Source: Streptomyces sp. NBC_00376 (GTDB taxonomy: Bacteria; Actinomycetota; Actinomycetes; Streptomycetales; Streptomycetaceae). From it: 64,000 bases of DNA. This document shows positions 42,330 through 51,927 of the stretch, one piece after another (positions within the stretch are counted from its first letter, which is position 1; every line of letters begins with the position of its first letter). The position numbers were made by a program, and so were the translations under genes. A model generated the notes under the pieces. That model did no database searches. It saw only the letters and a list, made by a program, of their open reading frames with translations, and was not told where the DNA came from. Location of the stretch: the NCBI RefSeq assembly GCF_036077095.1, contig NZ_CP107961.1:372001-436000 (forward strand), written 5' to 3'.

Positions 42330-43865
42330 TCACAGGGGCATGGGGCAGTAGACCGTGAGCGCTTCTGTCAGCTTGTCGATCTTCAACTCCGTTCCTGAGT
42401 AGGCCACTTCACCGTCGTACGCATACGGGGTCCCCGGTGCCAGGCCGGCGATCCGTACTCGGTGCCGACGTACCGCCGCATGGACGGGGGAGCGGGTCAG
42501 CGGACCGGCCACCGCTGCCGCCAGCAGTCGCAGCCCCGGAGTCCGGCCGCCGTGGACCGCCCTGACGTCCAGCAGGCCGTCCGCCAGGTTGTGCCGCCGC
42601 CCCGGAGCGGGCCCCACCCGCTGGAAGAGCCCGTTGCCCACGAACAGGAGCCACAACGGCCGCCGCTTCCCATCCAGTTCGGCCGCCAGTGGGTGTCGAC
42701 CACGCAGTACTTCGAAGGCCGCGAGGACCCCGGCGGGCCAGCCGCCGATGCGGGGTGCCCAGCGCTCCCGGGTCCGCACGAGCTCCGGATAGACCCCCAG
42801 GCTGAACGCGTTGAGGAAGTAGCCGTCCGCCCCGCCCGGCCCCTCGGCACCGGGCCGGAACCGGCCCAGGTCCACCCGGACCGCTCCCCCCGAGGTGAGG
42901 GCGGCTGCCGTGTCGTGCACCGTTTCGATGCCCAGATCGTAGGCGAAGTGATTGAGCGTTCCGCCAGGAAAGACAGCGAGCGGCATCCCGTGCGTCGCCG
43001 CGACGGACGCCGCCAGATTTACCGTGCCGTCACCCCCGCAGACCCCCAGAGCCCGGCCCCGGCCCGCCGCCTCGGCCAGCGCCCCGGACAGCTCGCCGGG
43101 CGCGCACTCCACGACCTCGGCCAGCGGCAGCGCCTCGCGCACCAGCGAAGCGGTCGCGGTTGCGGTGCCGGACTCCTGGTTCACCACGACGACCAGGTCC
43201 TTGCCGGCGGGCAACTGCGGAGCAGCCGCCGGCGGACGGCCCGGTGCGGGCAGCTGACCCCGCGTGGGTACGACCCCGCGCAACGCGAACGCCGCCCCTA
43301 TGCCCAGCGCCACACCGGCCAGCACATCGCCCGGATAGTGCACACCCGTGTAGACGCGGGAGGCGGCCACGGCCACCGCGACCGGTGCGACGACCGCGCC
43401 CCAGCCCTTCGACTCAAGGGCGACACCTGTGGCGAAGGCAGCCGCGGACGCCGCGTGCCCGGACGGGAACGACGTAGTGAACGGCTGCCGCTTGAGCTGC
43501 CGCACCACCGGAACCAGGTCCAGCATCGGCCGCTCCCGGCGCACCGCCCGCTTGCCGACGGTATTGATCGCGGCCGAGGCGACAGCCAGCGACGCGACCC
43601 CGCGCAACGCCGCCCGGCGCGCCCGCGCGCTGCTGCCCAGTGCCGCCATACCGGCCGCGGCACCGAACCAGAGAAGTCCGTGATCGGCGCTGCGGCTCAG
43701 TCGGGGCAGCACTTGATCGGCGACCGGCCAGCGCCGGCCGGCGACGCTGCGGAACAGGGCGAGGTCGCGGCTGTGCAGCAGGCCGCGCAACCGGGCGGGG
43801 ACGGCAAGGGAGACGGAACAGGAGGCGGAGAAGGGAAGGGAGATGCTGCTGCTCGCAATGGACAT
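42330..43865 (-). CDS. bifunctional PAP2 phosphatase / diacylglycerol kinase-family protein
   Basis: The protein has 511 residues and two domains. The N-terminal PAP2 domain has all three phosphatase motifs: K105 with RP112-113 (KRAVRRERP), PSGH 134-137, and SRVYTGVHYPGD 169-180, along with membrane helices. The C-terminal lipid-kinase domain (about 220-505) starts DLVVVVNQESG and has the GGDGTVN nucleotide motif at 277-283. Such fusions occur in many actinobacteria and could interconvert phosphatidate-type lipids at the membrane. It stands alone. Confidence 0.9.
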   Translation of the reverse strand: MSIASSSISLPFSASCSVSLAVPARLRGLLHSRDLALFRSVAGRRWPVADQVLPRLSRSADHGLLWFGAAAGMAALGSSARARRAALRGVASLAVASAAINTVGKRAVRRERPMLDLVPVVRQLKRQPFTTSFPSGHAASAAAFATGVALESKGWGAVVAPVAVAVAASRVYTGVHYPGDVLAGVALGIGAAFALRGVVPTRGQLPAPGRPPAAAPQLPAGKDLVVVVNQESGTATATASLVREALPLAEVVECAPGELSGALAEAAGRGRALGVCGGDGTVNLAASVAATHGMPLAVFPGGTLNHFAYDLGIETVHDTAAALTSGGAVRVDLGRFRPGAEGPGGADGYFLNAFSLGVYPELVRTRERWAPRIGGWPAGVLAAFEVLRGRHPLAAELDGKRRPLWLLFVGNGLFQRVGPAPGRRHNLADGLLDVRAVHGGRTPGLRLLAAAVAGPLTRSPVHAAVRRHRVRIAGLAPGTPYAYDGEVAYSGTELKIDKLTEALTVYCPMPL

Positions 43866-44938
43866 GAGTCAGCGAATACCCGGCCCTGACCCGATGAAGC
43901 GGCAGACGCGCCGAGACGCGGGCGGTGCCGTCGTGACCGGGCTCACCCGGTGGGGCGGGTTCCGGAGTTCTCGATCTTGTCCAGCAGGCACCACTCCGGA
44001 TCGACCCCCCAGCCCGTACGAGGACCAGCCGGTGGACTTCTTCACCGCGGCCATCGGCTCCGGCTCAGGTGGTCCAGATCAGCAAGGTGCCGAGGGCCCT
44101 GTCTGCGGCAAGGTCACCGAGGCACGGCCGGCATGGGGGTGGCGAACTGGTCGAGGCTCAGCTGGAGCGTGAGTCGTCAGGCAGTCGCTGATTCACCATG
44201 CTGAAGAGAATGAACTGGAGCGGATCGTCTCGTACCAGTCAGCGGAGCAGGTGCGGACTGGGCCTCTTCTCGTGCTGCGAAACTCAGTCGCGGACATCTG
44301 AAGCCGCGCCGCTCACCCTGCTCTTCGGGCACCTGACCTCCACTGCGTTTCGCGCCGAGGCCACCGGAGGGTGTGCTCGGCGAGCTGTCGGCGACTGCCA
44401 TTGACCACGCCGTGCGCGATCAGCGAGAACCCAGCAGGTGAAGATCGTCCGGTTCGTAACCGTACGGGCCCGCCAAGACCGCGTGAACAGATCAACTCCA
44501 GTAAGCTGACCCCGTTTTAGGAAGTGGCAAGGCCGCGAGTCGACTGCGTGCGATGGCGGGAAGCCCCCGATGTAGCCGACGTTCGTAGTCCTCGACGGAG
44601 CTCTGATGGACCTGTTCATTCGCGTTCAGCAAGCTCCGCCCCACGATCGTTTCGGGGGGCGGAGTCGCGCGAGGGCCTGCCGGGCGACCGTCGACACATG
44701 TGGGGATCGCGGTGTTGGGGCATTGGCCGACTCGGGCGATTCACCGGGCCGCGCCGCGGCCTGGCAGTCGCTCGTCCGTGGCGGCGCTCCTCCGCCGTAG
44801 GAACGGCCCACGCACTACTGACTTGCCGATTTGTCCTTCCTGCCCGCCAGTTCTCCGGAGACCGCGCACACCCTCTGCGGGGGAGTGAACCGCTGCGCTG
44901 TTCTTCGAAGGCTCGATCGACCCCTAGGACCACCCTCC
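43866..44938. other. about 1 kb without a recognisable gene, upstream of the conservon
   Basis: Frames on both strands are short and lack family patterns. Near the right end TAGGAC (44925-44930) is a good -10; the GTG of the first conservon gene begins 8 bp later, so the transcript may be leaderless or nearly so. The -35 (TTCTTC, 18-bp spacing) is weak. The region may hold regulatory sequence for the operon. Confidence 0.4.
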
Positions 44939-46339
44939 GTGACCTTGTCCTCAAAAATCGCCATTGCCTTTGGCGTCCTGTCTCTCCTCCTAGCAGTCTG
45001 GGCGCTGCTCCTGGCACGCTCGCGCCGCAATCACATACGGCAGGGCAGAGAGTTGTCCGCGGAGGCGCAGGCCGCCAATTCCCGCGTGCAGGCTGCCGAG
45101 GGCCGTACCCGGACCGAGGTGCAGAAAAGGCAGGCCGCAGAGTCGCGCACGCAGGAACTCACTACCCGCGAGGCGGAGATTCTCGACGAAGTGCGTCACC
45201 TCGTCTCCGATCGGCTCCCCGCTCTCGCACTGCATCTGATCAGCTCTCATCACCCCGTCCCCGGACTCCTGCACAAGAACCTCGCGGGGTCTGAGGCTGC
45301 CCAGCTCCTCGACGCCCTGCCCGAAGCGGTTTCTGGCATCGTTCTCAAGGAGAGGCGCCGCATCGACGCCGCTGCTCGGGCTGCTCTGCGTGGTGCGACT
45401 CAGGAGTCCCAGGCCCTCTCCTACCGGCTGCAGACGAATATCGTGGGTCTGCAGCACGAGTTCAGCGCGCCGCCGCGTCTGACGCAGAGTCTGCTTGAGT
45501 CCGACCACATCAATGAGCAGAACCTGCGCCTCACGCAGAGATCCGCCATCGTGTGCGGCGGCTGGCCGGGTCACGTCCGTAAGGACACCTACGTGAGCGA
45601 GGTCGTCAGTGGCGCCTCCTCACGACTGCGCGGGTTCGACCGCATCAACATCGTTTCGCGGCTGGGCCTTTCCAACATCGGCGTGGTCGGGCGTGCTGCC
45701 GAGCCAGTTGCTGTGGTCTGCGCCGAGCTGATGGCGAACGCGCTGGAGCACTCCCGTGACGACCTCATGGTGGACGTCGGGTTGATCCAGACCGGCAACG
45801 GCAGTGTCTGCATCACGATCGACGACGCCGGCAAGGGCATGACCGCAGAAGCGCTCGCCCGCGGTCGAAGTCTGATATCGGGTGAACAGCAGGAGGTGAT
45901 GCTCCTCGAACTCGGCGATCCGCCGTCCATGGGCTTCGCCGCCATCGGCCGTCTCGTCGCCGACTACGGCCTCCATGTCTCCATCGACACTTCCTCTCCC
46001 TATGGCGGGGTGCGCGCTGTGGTGTCCGTTCCCGAGAACTTGTTGACCTCGATCGACGAAAACGCCACACCTCCGTCGGTCATGGCTCCCCAACCTGCCG
46101 TGGCGCCGCAGGCCCACAAGCGGCCCGCCGCTGCCGACTCGCCCGCACACGCGCCCGCGCCGACCGCCGCGTCCGCGCTACCGCAGCGCCGCCGCCGTTT
46201 CTCAGCGACAGCCACCAATGACGAGACCGCCGCAGCGCCCCGTCCCCTGAACCCGGAAGACACCGGTGCCATGTGGAGCGATTTCCAAAGTGGCCTCACC
46301 GGCGACCGGTCCGTCACCGATTCGGAGTCAACACTGTGA
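44939..46339 (+). CDS. cvnA: conservon sensor ATPase (CvnA)
   Basis: GTG at 44939 starts right before the single membrane helix (IAIAFGVLSLLLAVWALLLA). After it come a coiled coil (about 40-90, RELSAEAQAANSRVQAAEG) and a helical linker. A GHKL ATPase domain follows with VCAELMANALEHSRDD (N box) and ITIDDAGKGMTAEAL (G1). No canonical phospho-accepting His box is visible. The C-terminal 90 residues are disordered and Pro/Ala-rich. In conservons this protein forms a membrane complex with the CvnB-D proteins, resembling a eukaryotic-type receptor-GTPase unit. Confidence 0.9.
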   Translation: MTLSSKIAIAFGVLSLLLAVWALLLARSRRNHIRQGRELSAEAQAANSRVQAAEGRTRTEVQKRQAAESRTQELTTREAEILDEVRHLVSDRLPALALHLISSHHPVPGLLHKNLAGSEAAQLLDALPEAVSGIVLKERRRIDAAARAALRGATQESQALSYRLQTNIVGLQHEFSAPPRLTQSLLESDHINEQNLRLTQRSAIVCGGWPGHVRKDTYVSEVVSGASSRLRGFDRINIVSRLGLSNIGVVGRAAEPVAVVCAELMANALEHSRDDLMVDVGLIQTGNGSVCITIDDAGKGMTAEALARGRSLISGEQQEVMLLELGDPPSMGFAAIGRLVADYGLHVSIDTSSPYGGVRAVVSVPENLLTSIDENATPPSVMAPQPAVAPQAHKRPAAADSPAHAPAPTAASALPQRRRRFSATATNDETAAAPRPLNPEDTGAMWSDFQSGLTGDRSVTDSESTL

Positions 46340-46773
46340 CCATGCCTGAAACCCACGAAGAGACCGGCCCGTCCGCCTGGGTCCTGAAGCCCATCACCGA
46401 AATCCGTGGTGTCCGGCACGCCCTGACGATGACTCTCGACGGGATGGTCCAGGCCATCTCCGAGGATCTCACCAAGGACGAGGCAGACGGCATCGGTGCG
46501 ATGACTGCCGCGCTGCACTCCGCCTCCCGCGCCGCCACCAACGCCGTTCTGGGAGTCCCTCGAAGCACTCCGCTCAAGACCGTCACCTCGCACAACGACC
46601 GGGGCATCTACATGGTCATGCCGGTCGGAGAAGGAACCAACACCCTGATCGCGGCAGCGGGCGACGAGGACATGCCCATGGGAGTGGTCGCGGCCACCAT
46701 GGCCCGCCAGGCAATGAAGCTCGGGGAACAGATAATGTCCGTTCCCGCTCGTACCAACGACGGGGCGTCATGA
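46336..46773 (+). CDS. cvnB: conservon roadblock/LC7 protein (CvnB)
   Basis: GTG at 46336 overlaps the cvnA stop (GTGA). The 145-residue protein has the roadblock/LC7 pattern: ITEIRGVRHALTMTLDGMVQ, then GIGAMTAALHSASRAAT and the strands MVMPVGEGTNTLIAAAGD. In other systems such proteins regulate the GTPase of the CvnD type (MglB-like). Confidence 0.92.
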   Translation: MTMPETHEETGPSAWVLKPITEIRGVRHALTMTLDGMVQAISEDLTKDEADGIGAMTAALHSASRAATNAVLGVPRSTPLKTVTSHNDRGIYMVMPVGEGTNTLIAAAGDEDMPMGVVAATMARQAMKLGEQIMSVPARTNDGAS

Positions 46774-47153
46774 GCCGCGGCCAGGAACAGCGACGGCTGC
46801 TGCCGGCCTACCTCGCCACCGGGACCAACCCCGGCGCCGGCCTTTCGGGCACCCTCGATTCGCTGGCCGCTCTGCGTGCCAGCGGTCTGCCCCTCGCGAG
46901 GTACCACACAGCGGTGCACCAGCGCGTGATCGAGCTCCTTACCGACGGGTCTCTCAGCGTTGTCGAACTGGCCGGCTATCTCGGCCTCCCGGTCAGCGTG
47001 ACTCTGGTGCTTGCCGAACAACTTGTCAGTGACGGTCAGTTAAAGGCCACCGTCCCGATTCCGGACGCCCTGCGTGCGTCGAACGATGGCCGACCGTCGA
47101 AAGAAGTCCTGGAAGAGGTTCTGAGTGGACTCCACGCTCTCCTTGCCGCCTAG
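46770..47153 (+). CDS. cvnC: conservon DUF742 protein (CvnC)
   Basis: ATG at 46770 overlaps the cvnB stop (ATGA). The 127 residues show the DUF742 winged-helix-like pattern: RVIELLTDGSLSVVELAGYL, VSVTLVLAEQLVSDGQL and an end VLEEVLSGLHALLAA. Its function within the complex is unknown; a DNA-binding or adaptor role has been considered for the family. Confidence 0.92.
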   Translation: MSRGQEQRRLLPAYLATGTNPGAGLSGTLDSLAALRASGLPLARYHTAVHQRVIELLTDGSLSVVELAGYLGLPVSVTLVLAEQLVSDGQLKATVPIPDALRASNDGRPSKEVLEEVLSGLHALLAA

Positions 47154-47745
47154 CTCGCCTCCTGTCTACCTGCCCGAGGGAGAACACCGAAGGATCAAGA
47201 TCCTCGTTGCCGGGCCGCTCGGCATCGGCAAGACGACCGTGGTCAAGTCGCTGTCGCAGATTCCGACACTGCACACCGACGAAGTCATGACGGACGCGGC
47301 GGTCGCCACCGATGACCTCAGCCACGATGTCCTGCGTGACAAGACCACCACCACGGTCGCCATCGACTTCGGCCGTCTGACGCTGCCCGGCGACAAGATC
47401 GTTCTGTACCTGTACGGAACTCCGGGGCAGCGCCGCTTCCTTCCGCTGTGGGAAGGCATCGCGTTCGGAGCGCTCGGTGCCCTCGTCCTGGTCGACACCC
47501 GGCGACTCAAGGACTCCTGGGAAGTGATGGAACTCATCGAGGAGCGCGGTTTGCCGTACGCCGTCGCTGTCAATGTCTTCCCTGACTCACCCAAGTACGA
47601 CTTGGCGCTCATCCGCTCGAAGCTCGACCTCGCCCCGGAGACACCACTGGTCACCTGTGACGCACGAGAGAAGAACAGCGGCCTGCACGCCCTCGCCCAA
47701 CTGACCGCCCATTCCATATCCGTTGCCGGAGTCAAAGCCTCGTGA
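47125..47745 (+). CDS. cvnD: conservon small GTPase (CvnD)
   Basis: GTG at 47125 overlaps the end of cvnC by 29 bp. The 206-residue Ras/Rab-like ATP/GTP-binding protein has Walker A GPLGIGKTT (30-38), a switch-like TTTTVAIDFGRL, and the DxxG equivalent LYLYGTPGQRRF. The last motif carries Thr-Pro in place of Asp-x-x, as is usual in CvnD/MglA proteins. It would be the switch controlled by CvnA and CvnB. Confidence 0.93.
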   Translation: MDSTLSLPPSSPPVYLPEGEHRRIKILVAGPLGIGKTTVVKSLSQIPTLHTDEVMTDAAVATDDLSHDVLRDKTTTTVAIDFGRLTLPGDKIVLYLYGTPGQRRFLPLWEGIAFGALGALVLVDTRRLKDSWEVMELIEERGLPYAVAVNVFPDSPKYDLALIRSKLDLAPETPLVTCDAREKNSGLHALAQLTAHSISVAGVKAS

Positions 47746-49034
47746 CGCTCACACCAGCCGAAGCCCCCGTGTCCCTGCACGGGGCCGAACACGCCGCGAA
47801 CCCGCAGCGCAGCTATGAACTGCTGCGCAGGCAGGGACCGGTCGGCGTAGCCGAGGTGGCCCCCGGTGTCGTGGTCAACCTGGTCACCGACTACCGAGCC
47901 GCGCTCGACCTCCTCCAGGACACCGATACGTGGACCAAGGACACCCGGGGCTGGCTGCCACAGGTGCCGGAGGACAGCCCGATCCGGCCCCTGGTGGAGT
48001 GGCGGCCGAGTCTGTTCTTCGCCGACGGCGAGGCACACGCACACCTGCGACGTGTGATCACGGACAGCTTCAGTCTCCTGGATCCCCATGATGTGCGTGC
48101 CCTGACATTCCGCTTCGCCGACACGCTGCTCCGGGAATTCGCCGATTCCGGGACTGTCGACCTCGTCGGCCAGTACGCGCAGCAGCTACCCCTGATGGTC
48201 TTCAACGCTCTGTTCGGCATGCCGGACGAGGACGGCCCGCGGCTCGTGTGGGCGCTCGGGGCGATGATGGACAGCGATCCGGAGAGACAGGCACTGGGCG
48301 GGCAGGCGTTCGGCGCCTACCTGGAGAACCTCTACGGGACCAAGGCGGCACAGCGCGGCCACGATCTGACCTCCTGGTTCATCGATCATCCCAACGGGCT
48401 GAGCCAGGAAGAGGCCGTCAACCAGATCCTTATCACCCTCGGGGCCGGGAACGAGCCACTGTGCAACCTCATCGCCAACACGCTCGTCCGCTTGCTCAGT
48501 GACGACCGCTACTTCGGCACCCTGACCACCGGGAGCCTGCCCATCCAGCACGCCATCGACGATGCGCTCTGGCACGACGCGCCGCTGGCCAACTACAGCG
48601 TCCACTTCCCCAAGAAGGACGTGACCTTCCACGGCGCTCGCATCCCTGCGGGCTCGCCCGTCATGGTGTCGTACGCCGCCGCCAACAGCTGCCCCCACTC
48701 GGGCATCCCGACGGACGGCTACCGCTCCGGGAACAAGGCCCACCTGGCCTTCGCCGCAGGACCCCATACATGTCCTGCCCGTGACGTCGCCACACTCATC
48801 GCCACCGCCGCCATCGAGAGGCTCCTCACCTACCTGCCGGACATCGAACTGGACGTTCCCGCCGACAGGCTGACCTACCGCCCTGGGGCTGTTCACCGGA
48901 CGCTCACCGCGCTCCCGGCCCGATTCACCCCGTTGACCCCCGACGCCAACGGGGCCACCCCCTGGAGCCGGAGCCCTTCCTGCCCCGAGCGGGACACCTC
49001 ATTCTCCCCGACATCAGGCGGCACTCAGGCGTAG
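47742..49034 (+). CDS. cvnE: conservon cytochrome P450 (CvnE; CYP157-like, no ExxR)
   Basis: GTG at 47742 overlaps the cvnD stop. The protein has 430 residues. The heme-binding loop is intact (FAAGPHTCPARDVA, Cys344). The I-helix reads LGAGNEPLCN, so the usual Thr after AGxx is Pro. The K-helix ExxR is replaced by DDALW (273-277). Loss of ExxR with a related E-x-x-L-W sequence is known in the CYP157 family, found in conservons of Streptomyces. It may therefore act with non-standard chemistry or as a redox/ligand sensor of the complex; the role is unknown. Confidence 0.9.
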   Translation: MTLTPAEAPVSLHGAEHAANPQRSYELLRRQGPVGVAEVAPGVVVNLVTDYRAALDLLQDTDTWTKDTRGWLPQVPEDSPIRPLVEWRPSLFFADGEAHAHLRRVITDSFSLLDPHDVRALTFRFADTLLREFADSGTVDLVGQYAQQLPLMVFNALFGMPDEDGPRLVWALGAMMDSDPERQALGGQAFGAYLENLYGTKAAQRGHDLTSWFIDHPNGLSQEEAVNQILITLGAGNEPLCNLIANTLVRLLSDDRYFGTLTTGSLPIQHAIDDALWHDAPLANYSVHFPKKDVTFHGARIPAGSPVMVSYAAANSCPHSGIPTDGYRSGNKAHLAFAAGPHTCPARDVATLIATAAIERLLTYLPDIELDVPADRLTYRPGAVHRTLTALPARFTPLTPDANGATPWSRSPSCPERDTSFSPTSGGTQA

Positions 49035-49198
49035 AAGCCGTATCACCTGCCGTCGATCGTCACGTAGCGGTGGTGCCGTCCGGGAGCCGGCCGGCACCAC
49101 CGCTACAACCCCAGGGAGGAGACGCGGGTCCGTCGACCCGTCCTCTGCAAGAACGGAACCGCGACGACGGTTCCCGAACGAAAGAGGATCAATTGCCG

Positions 49199-50278
49199 GT
49201 GACACAAACCCTTCCCACGGGACCGCCCGACCTCTCTTCCCTGCGACAGAAGGTGGGCGCGGCTCTGACCGGATTCCTTGACACCAAGGAACGTGCCGCG
49301 CCAGGAATCGAGCTGCTCTACCTGACCTCCACCCTGCGCGGACTCCTGACCGGTGGAAAGCGACTTCGGTCCCTGCTGTGCCTGTACGGATGGCAGGCCG
49401 CCGGAGCAACAGGGGACATGACTGCCGCCGTTCGCGCTGCCGCCAGCCTCGAACTCTTCCAGGTGTTCGCCCTGGTACACGACGACGTGATGGACGACAG
49501 CGATATCCGCCGTGGCCGTCCGTCCGCCCACCGTGCACTGGCCACCGCGTATACCGACAGCGGCGGCCCGGGCAGCAGGGCCGAGGCGCACGGTCTGGGC
49601 GCGGCCGTCCTTCTCGGCGACCTGGCCCTGGTGTGGTCCGATGAACTCCTCCGAACAGCGGACCTCAGCCCGGGTCGGCTGGCGCAGGTGCTGCCCCTGG
49701 TGGCCGAAATGCGGAGCGAGGTCATGTACGGCCAGCTCTTGGACCTGCAGACCACCGGCCGCCTTACCGGTGATGTGGATACAGCACTGCATGTTATTCG
49801 ATACAAGACGGCTAAATACACCATAGAACGGCCTCTGCACATAGGGGCGGCAGCGGCCGGAGCGACCCAGCCCGTTCTCGATGCTTGCACCGGTTTCGGC
49901 ATACCACTGGGCGAAGCGTTTCAGCTGCGGGACGACCTGCTCGGGGTCTTCGGCGATCCTGCCAGAACAGGCAAACCGGTGCTGGACGATCTGCGCGAGG
50001 GCAAGGCCACCGTCCTGATGGCGCTCGCGGTCCAGCGAGCCTCCAAGGCCGAGCTGAAGACACTGCGCGAGCTCGTCGGGCGAAGCGACCTCAACGAGGA
50101 ACACGCAGCCGCCGTCCGCACGATCCTGGACTCCACCGGCGCCCGGCAGACCGTGGAGGAAATGATCGCCACACGACGGGCCGCCGCCCTCGCCGCCCTG
50201 GACGACGCCCCCTTCCCAGAGGATGCCACGGCCTCCCTGCGCCGGCTCGCCCTGGATGCGACGGCCAGACAGACATAA
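49199..50278 (+). CDS. geranylgeranyl diphosphate synthase (polyprenyl synthase family)
   Basis: The start is GTG 49199 (TTG 49193 is also possible; AGAGGA lies at 49183-49188). The 359 residues show the trans-prenyltransferase fold: the first Asp-rich motif DDVMD (95-99) in VHDDVMDDSD, GGKRLR near 53, and the second acidic motif in FQLRDDLLGVFGD (245-246). Paired with class II and class I cyclases, GGPP (C20) is the expected product, though chain length cannot be proven by eye. It begins 164 bp after cvnE, and no terminator is seen in that gap. Confidence 0.9.
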   Translation: MTQTLPTGPPDLSSLRQKVGAALTGFLDTKERAAPGIELLYLTSTLRGLLTGGKRLRSLLCLYGWQAAGATGDMTAAVRAAASLELFQVFALVHDDVMDDSDIRRGRPSAHRALATAYTDSGGPGSRAEAHGLGAAVLLGDLALVWSDELLRTADLSPGRLAQVLPLVAEMRSEVMYGQLLDLQTTGRLTGDVDTALHVIRYKTAKYTIERPLHIGAAAAGATQPVLDACTGFGIPLGEAFQLRDDLLGVFGDPARTGKPVLDDLREGKATVLMALAVQRASKAELKTLRELVGRSDLNEEHAAAVRTILDSTGARQTVEEMIATRRAAALAALDDAPFPEDATASLRRLALDATARQT

Positions 50279-50328
50279 GGCGTTGCCGCACACCTGCCAG
50301 CCAGAACCCCCGAAGAGGAAGTCGCCCC

Positions 50329-51927
50329 ATGAGCATCAGCACGCCCATCGGCACGTCCTACGCCGAACGAGCCACCAGCCTGGTAGTCAGGGTGGACCAG
50401 GACAGCTGGGGAAGCGTCAGTCCCTCCCTGTACGAGACGGCCCGTGTCCTCTCGGCGGCGCCGTGGCTGCCCGAGGAGCCACGGCGGATCACGTACCTGC
50501 TGGAACAGCAGGCGTCCGACGGAAGTTGGGGGGAGGGACCGCTGCCCTACCGGCTGCTGCCGACACTCAGTGGGGTGGAGGCCGCACTGGCTGTCCTGCG
50601 AAGGGGCACCGCGTCCGCAGAGGTCACCGGCCGGCTCACGGCCGCGGTGAACAGAGGCCTCGACGCACTGCGATCACTGCCGTCGGCGGGCCCGAGGCCG
50701 GACACGGCTGCAGCGGAAATACTCGTACCCAGCCTGGTTGCCAAGATCAACGAGAAGCTGGACTCCCTGATCACCGGCGGTGACATACCCGGTTTCGGTG
50801 GCCCCCAGCTGCCGGTTCCGGGGGGCTTCAACGCGTCGGCACCTGCTTCCGTGGCCAGGCGGTACGAGTCGGCGGGCAGCCTGCCCGTCAAGTTTCACCA
50901 CACGTTCGAGGGCGTGGACAGCTACATATCACCGTCTCTCGTCCCTGACGTCGACGGCCTGCTGGGCAGCTCGCCGGCCGCCACCGCGGCACGGGCAGCG
51001 CGGTTCCCCGCTACTACCGCTCAGGCCGTCGATGACCTCACCGCAGTGGCGCAGCGCTACGACGGTCTCTTCCCCGAGGCCGCGCCCCTCCGCGTGGTCG
51101 AACGGCTCTGGGTCGCCGCCGCGCTGGCGCGCGCCCACCTGCCCGCTGCCGCTCTTCCCATTGTCCGTGGGTGGGCCGAGGAGATCTACGATCCGCAAGG
51201 CGTACGCGGTGCGCCCGGCCTCATGACCGACGCCGACGACACCGCCATGGCGGTGCTGGTCGCCTCGCTCGTCGGCCTGCCGCACGACCCGGCACCACTG
51301 GACCTGTTCCACAACGGTAGCCACTACGACTGCTACCTCGGCGAGGACACCGGATCGGTCACCGCGAACGCCCACGCCCTCCAAGCCCTCGTGAGCTACC
51401 TGCGGCGCTGCCCGACCGAAGAGCTCACGTACGGCCCCCGAGCGGCGAAGCTCTGCGACTGGCTGACCGGCCAACAGCAACCCGAGGGGCACTGGACCGA
51501 CAAGTGGCATGCCTCCCCCTACTACGCCACCGCGCGAAGCGTCACCGGGCTCGCACAGTACGGCGGCCATCACGCGTCCGGGGCAGTACGGAGCGCCGCC
51601 GCGTGGACCATCGACACTCAGCGCGCCGACGGCTCCTGGGGCGTGTGGGGCAGCACCGTCGAAGAGACCGCATACGCCGTCAAGATCCTGCTGAGCGCCG
51701 CCACGCCCACACCGCAGCCGCAGCACACCCGTGCCCTGGACCTTGCTGAAACGTATCTGCACGCCGCCTCGCACCCCGGCCACCAACACCCCGCCCTGTG
51801 GCACGACAAGACCCTGTATGCGCCCACCGCAGTGATCGAGGCCGAGGTGCTCGCTGCGCGGGAGTTGCTGCGGGCACGTCGCGCAGCCGCATGCACAGAA
51901 GCAGATGTGGAAAGGACGGACGCGTGA
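50329..51927 (+). CDS. class II diterpene cyclase (DxDD)
   Basis: ATG at 50329 follows GAAGAGGAAG. The 532 residues are of beta-gamma didomain type, with the catalytic DxDD motif DADD at 301-304 (LMTDADDTAMAV). QW-like repeats lie at both ends (QASDGSWGEG near 61, QRADGSWGVWG near the C-terminus). No DDxxD or NSE motif of class I enzymes is present. It would protonate GGPP and form a bicyclic diphosphate, such as a copalyl-type or terpentedienyl-type product. Stereochemistry cannot be told. Confidence 0.9.
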   Translation: MSISTPIGTSYAERATSLVVRVDQDSWGSVSPSLYETARVLSAAPWLPEEPRRITYLLEQQASDGSWGEGPLPYRLLPTLSGVEAALAVLRRGTASAEVTGRLTAAVNRGLDALRSLPSAGPRPDTAAAEILVPSLVAKINEKLDSLITGGDIPGFGGPQLPVPGGFNASAPASVARRYESAGSLPVKFHHTFEGVDSYISPSLVPDVDGLLGSSPAATAARAARFPATTAQAVDDLTAVAQRYDGLFPEAAPLRVVERLWVAAALARAHLPAAALPIVRGWAEEIYDPQGVRGAPGLMTDADDTAMAVLVASLVGLPHDPAPLDLFHNGSHYDCYLGEDTGSVTANAHALQALVSYLRRCPTEELTYGPRAAKLCDWLTGQQQPEGHWTDKWHASPYYATARSVTGLAQYGGHHASGAVRSAAAWTIDTQRADGSWGVWGSTVEETAYAVKILLSAATPTPQPQHTRALDLAETYLHAASHPGHQHPALWHDKTLYAPTAVIEAEVLAARELLRARRAAACTEADVERTDA

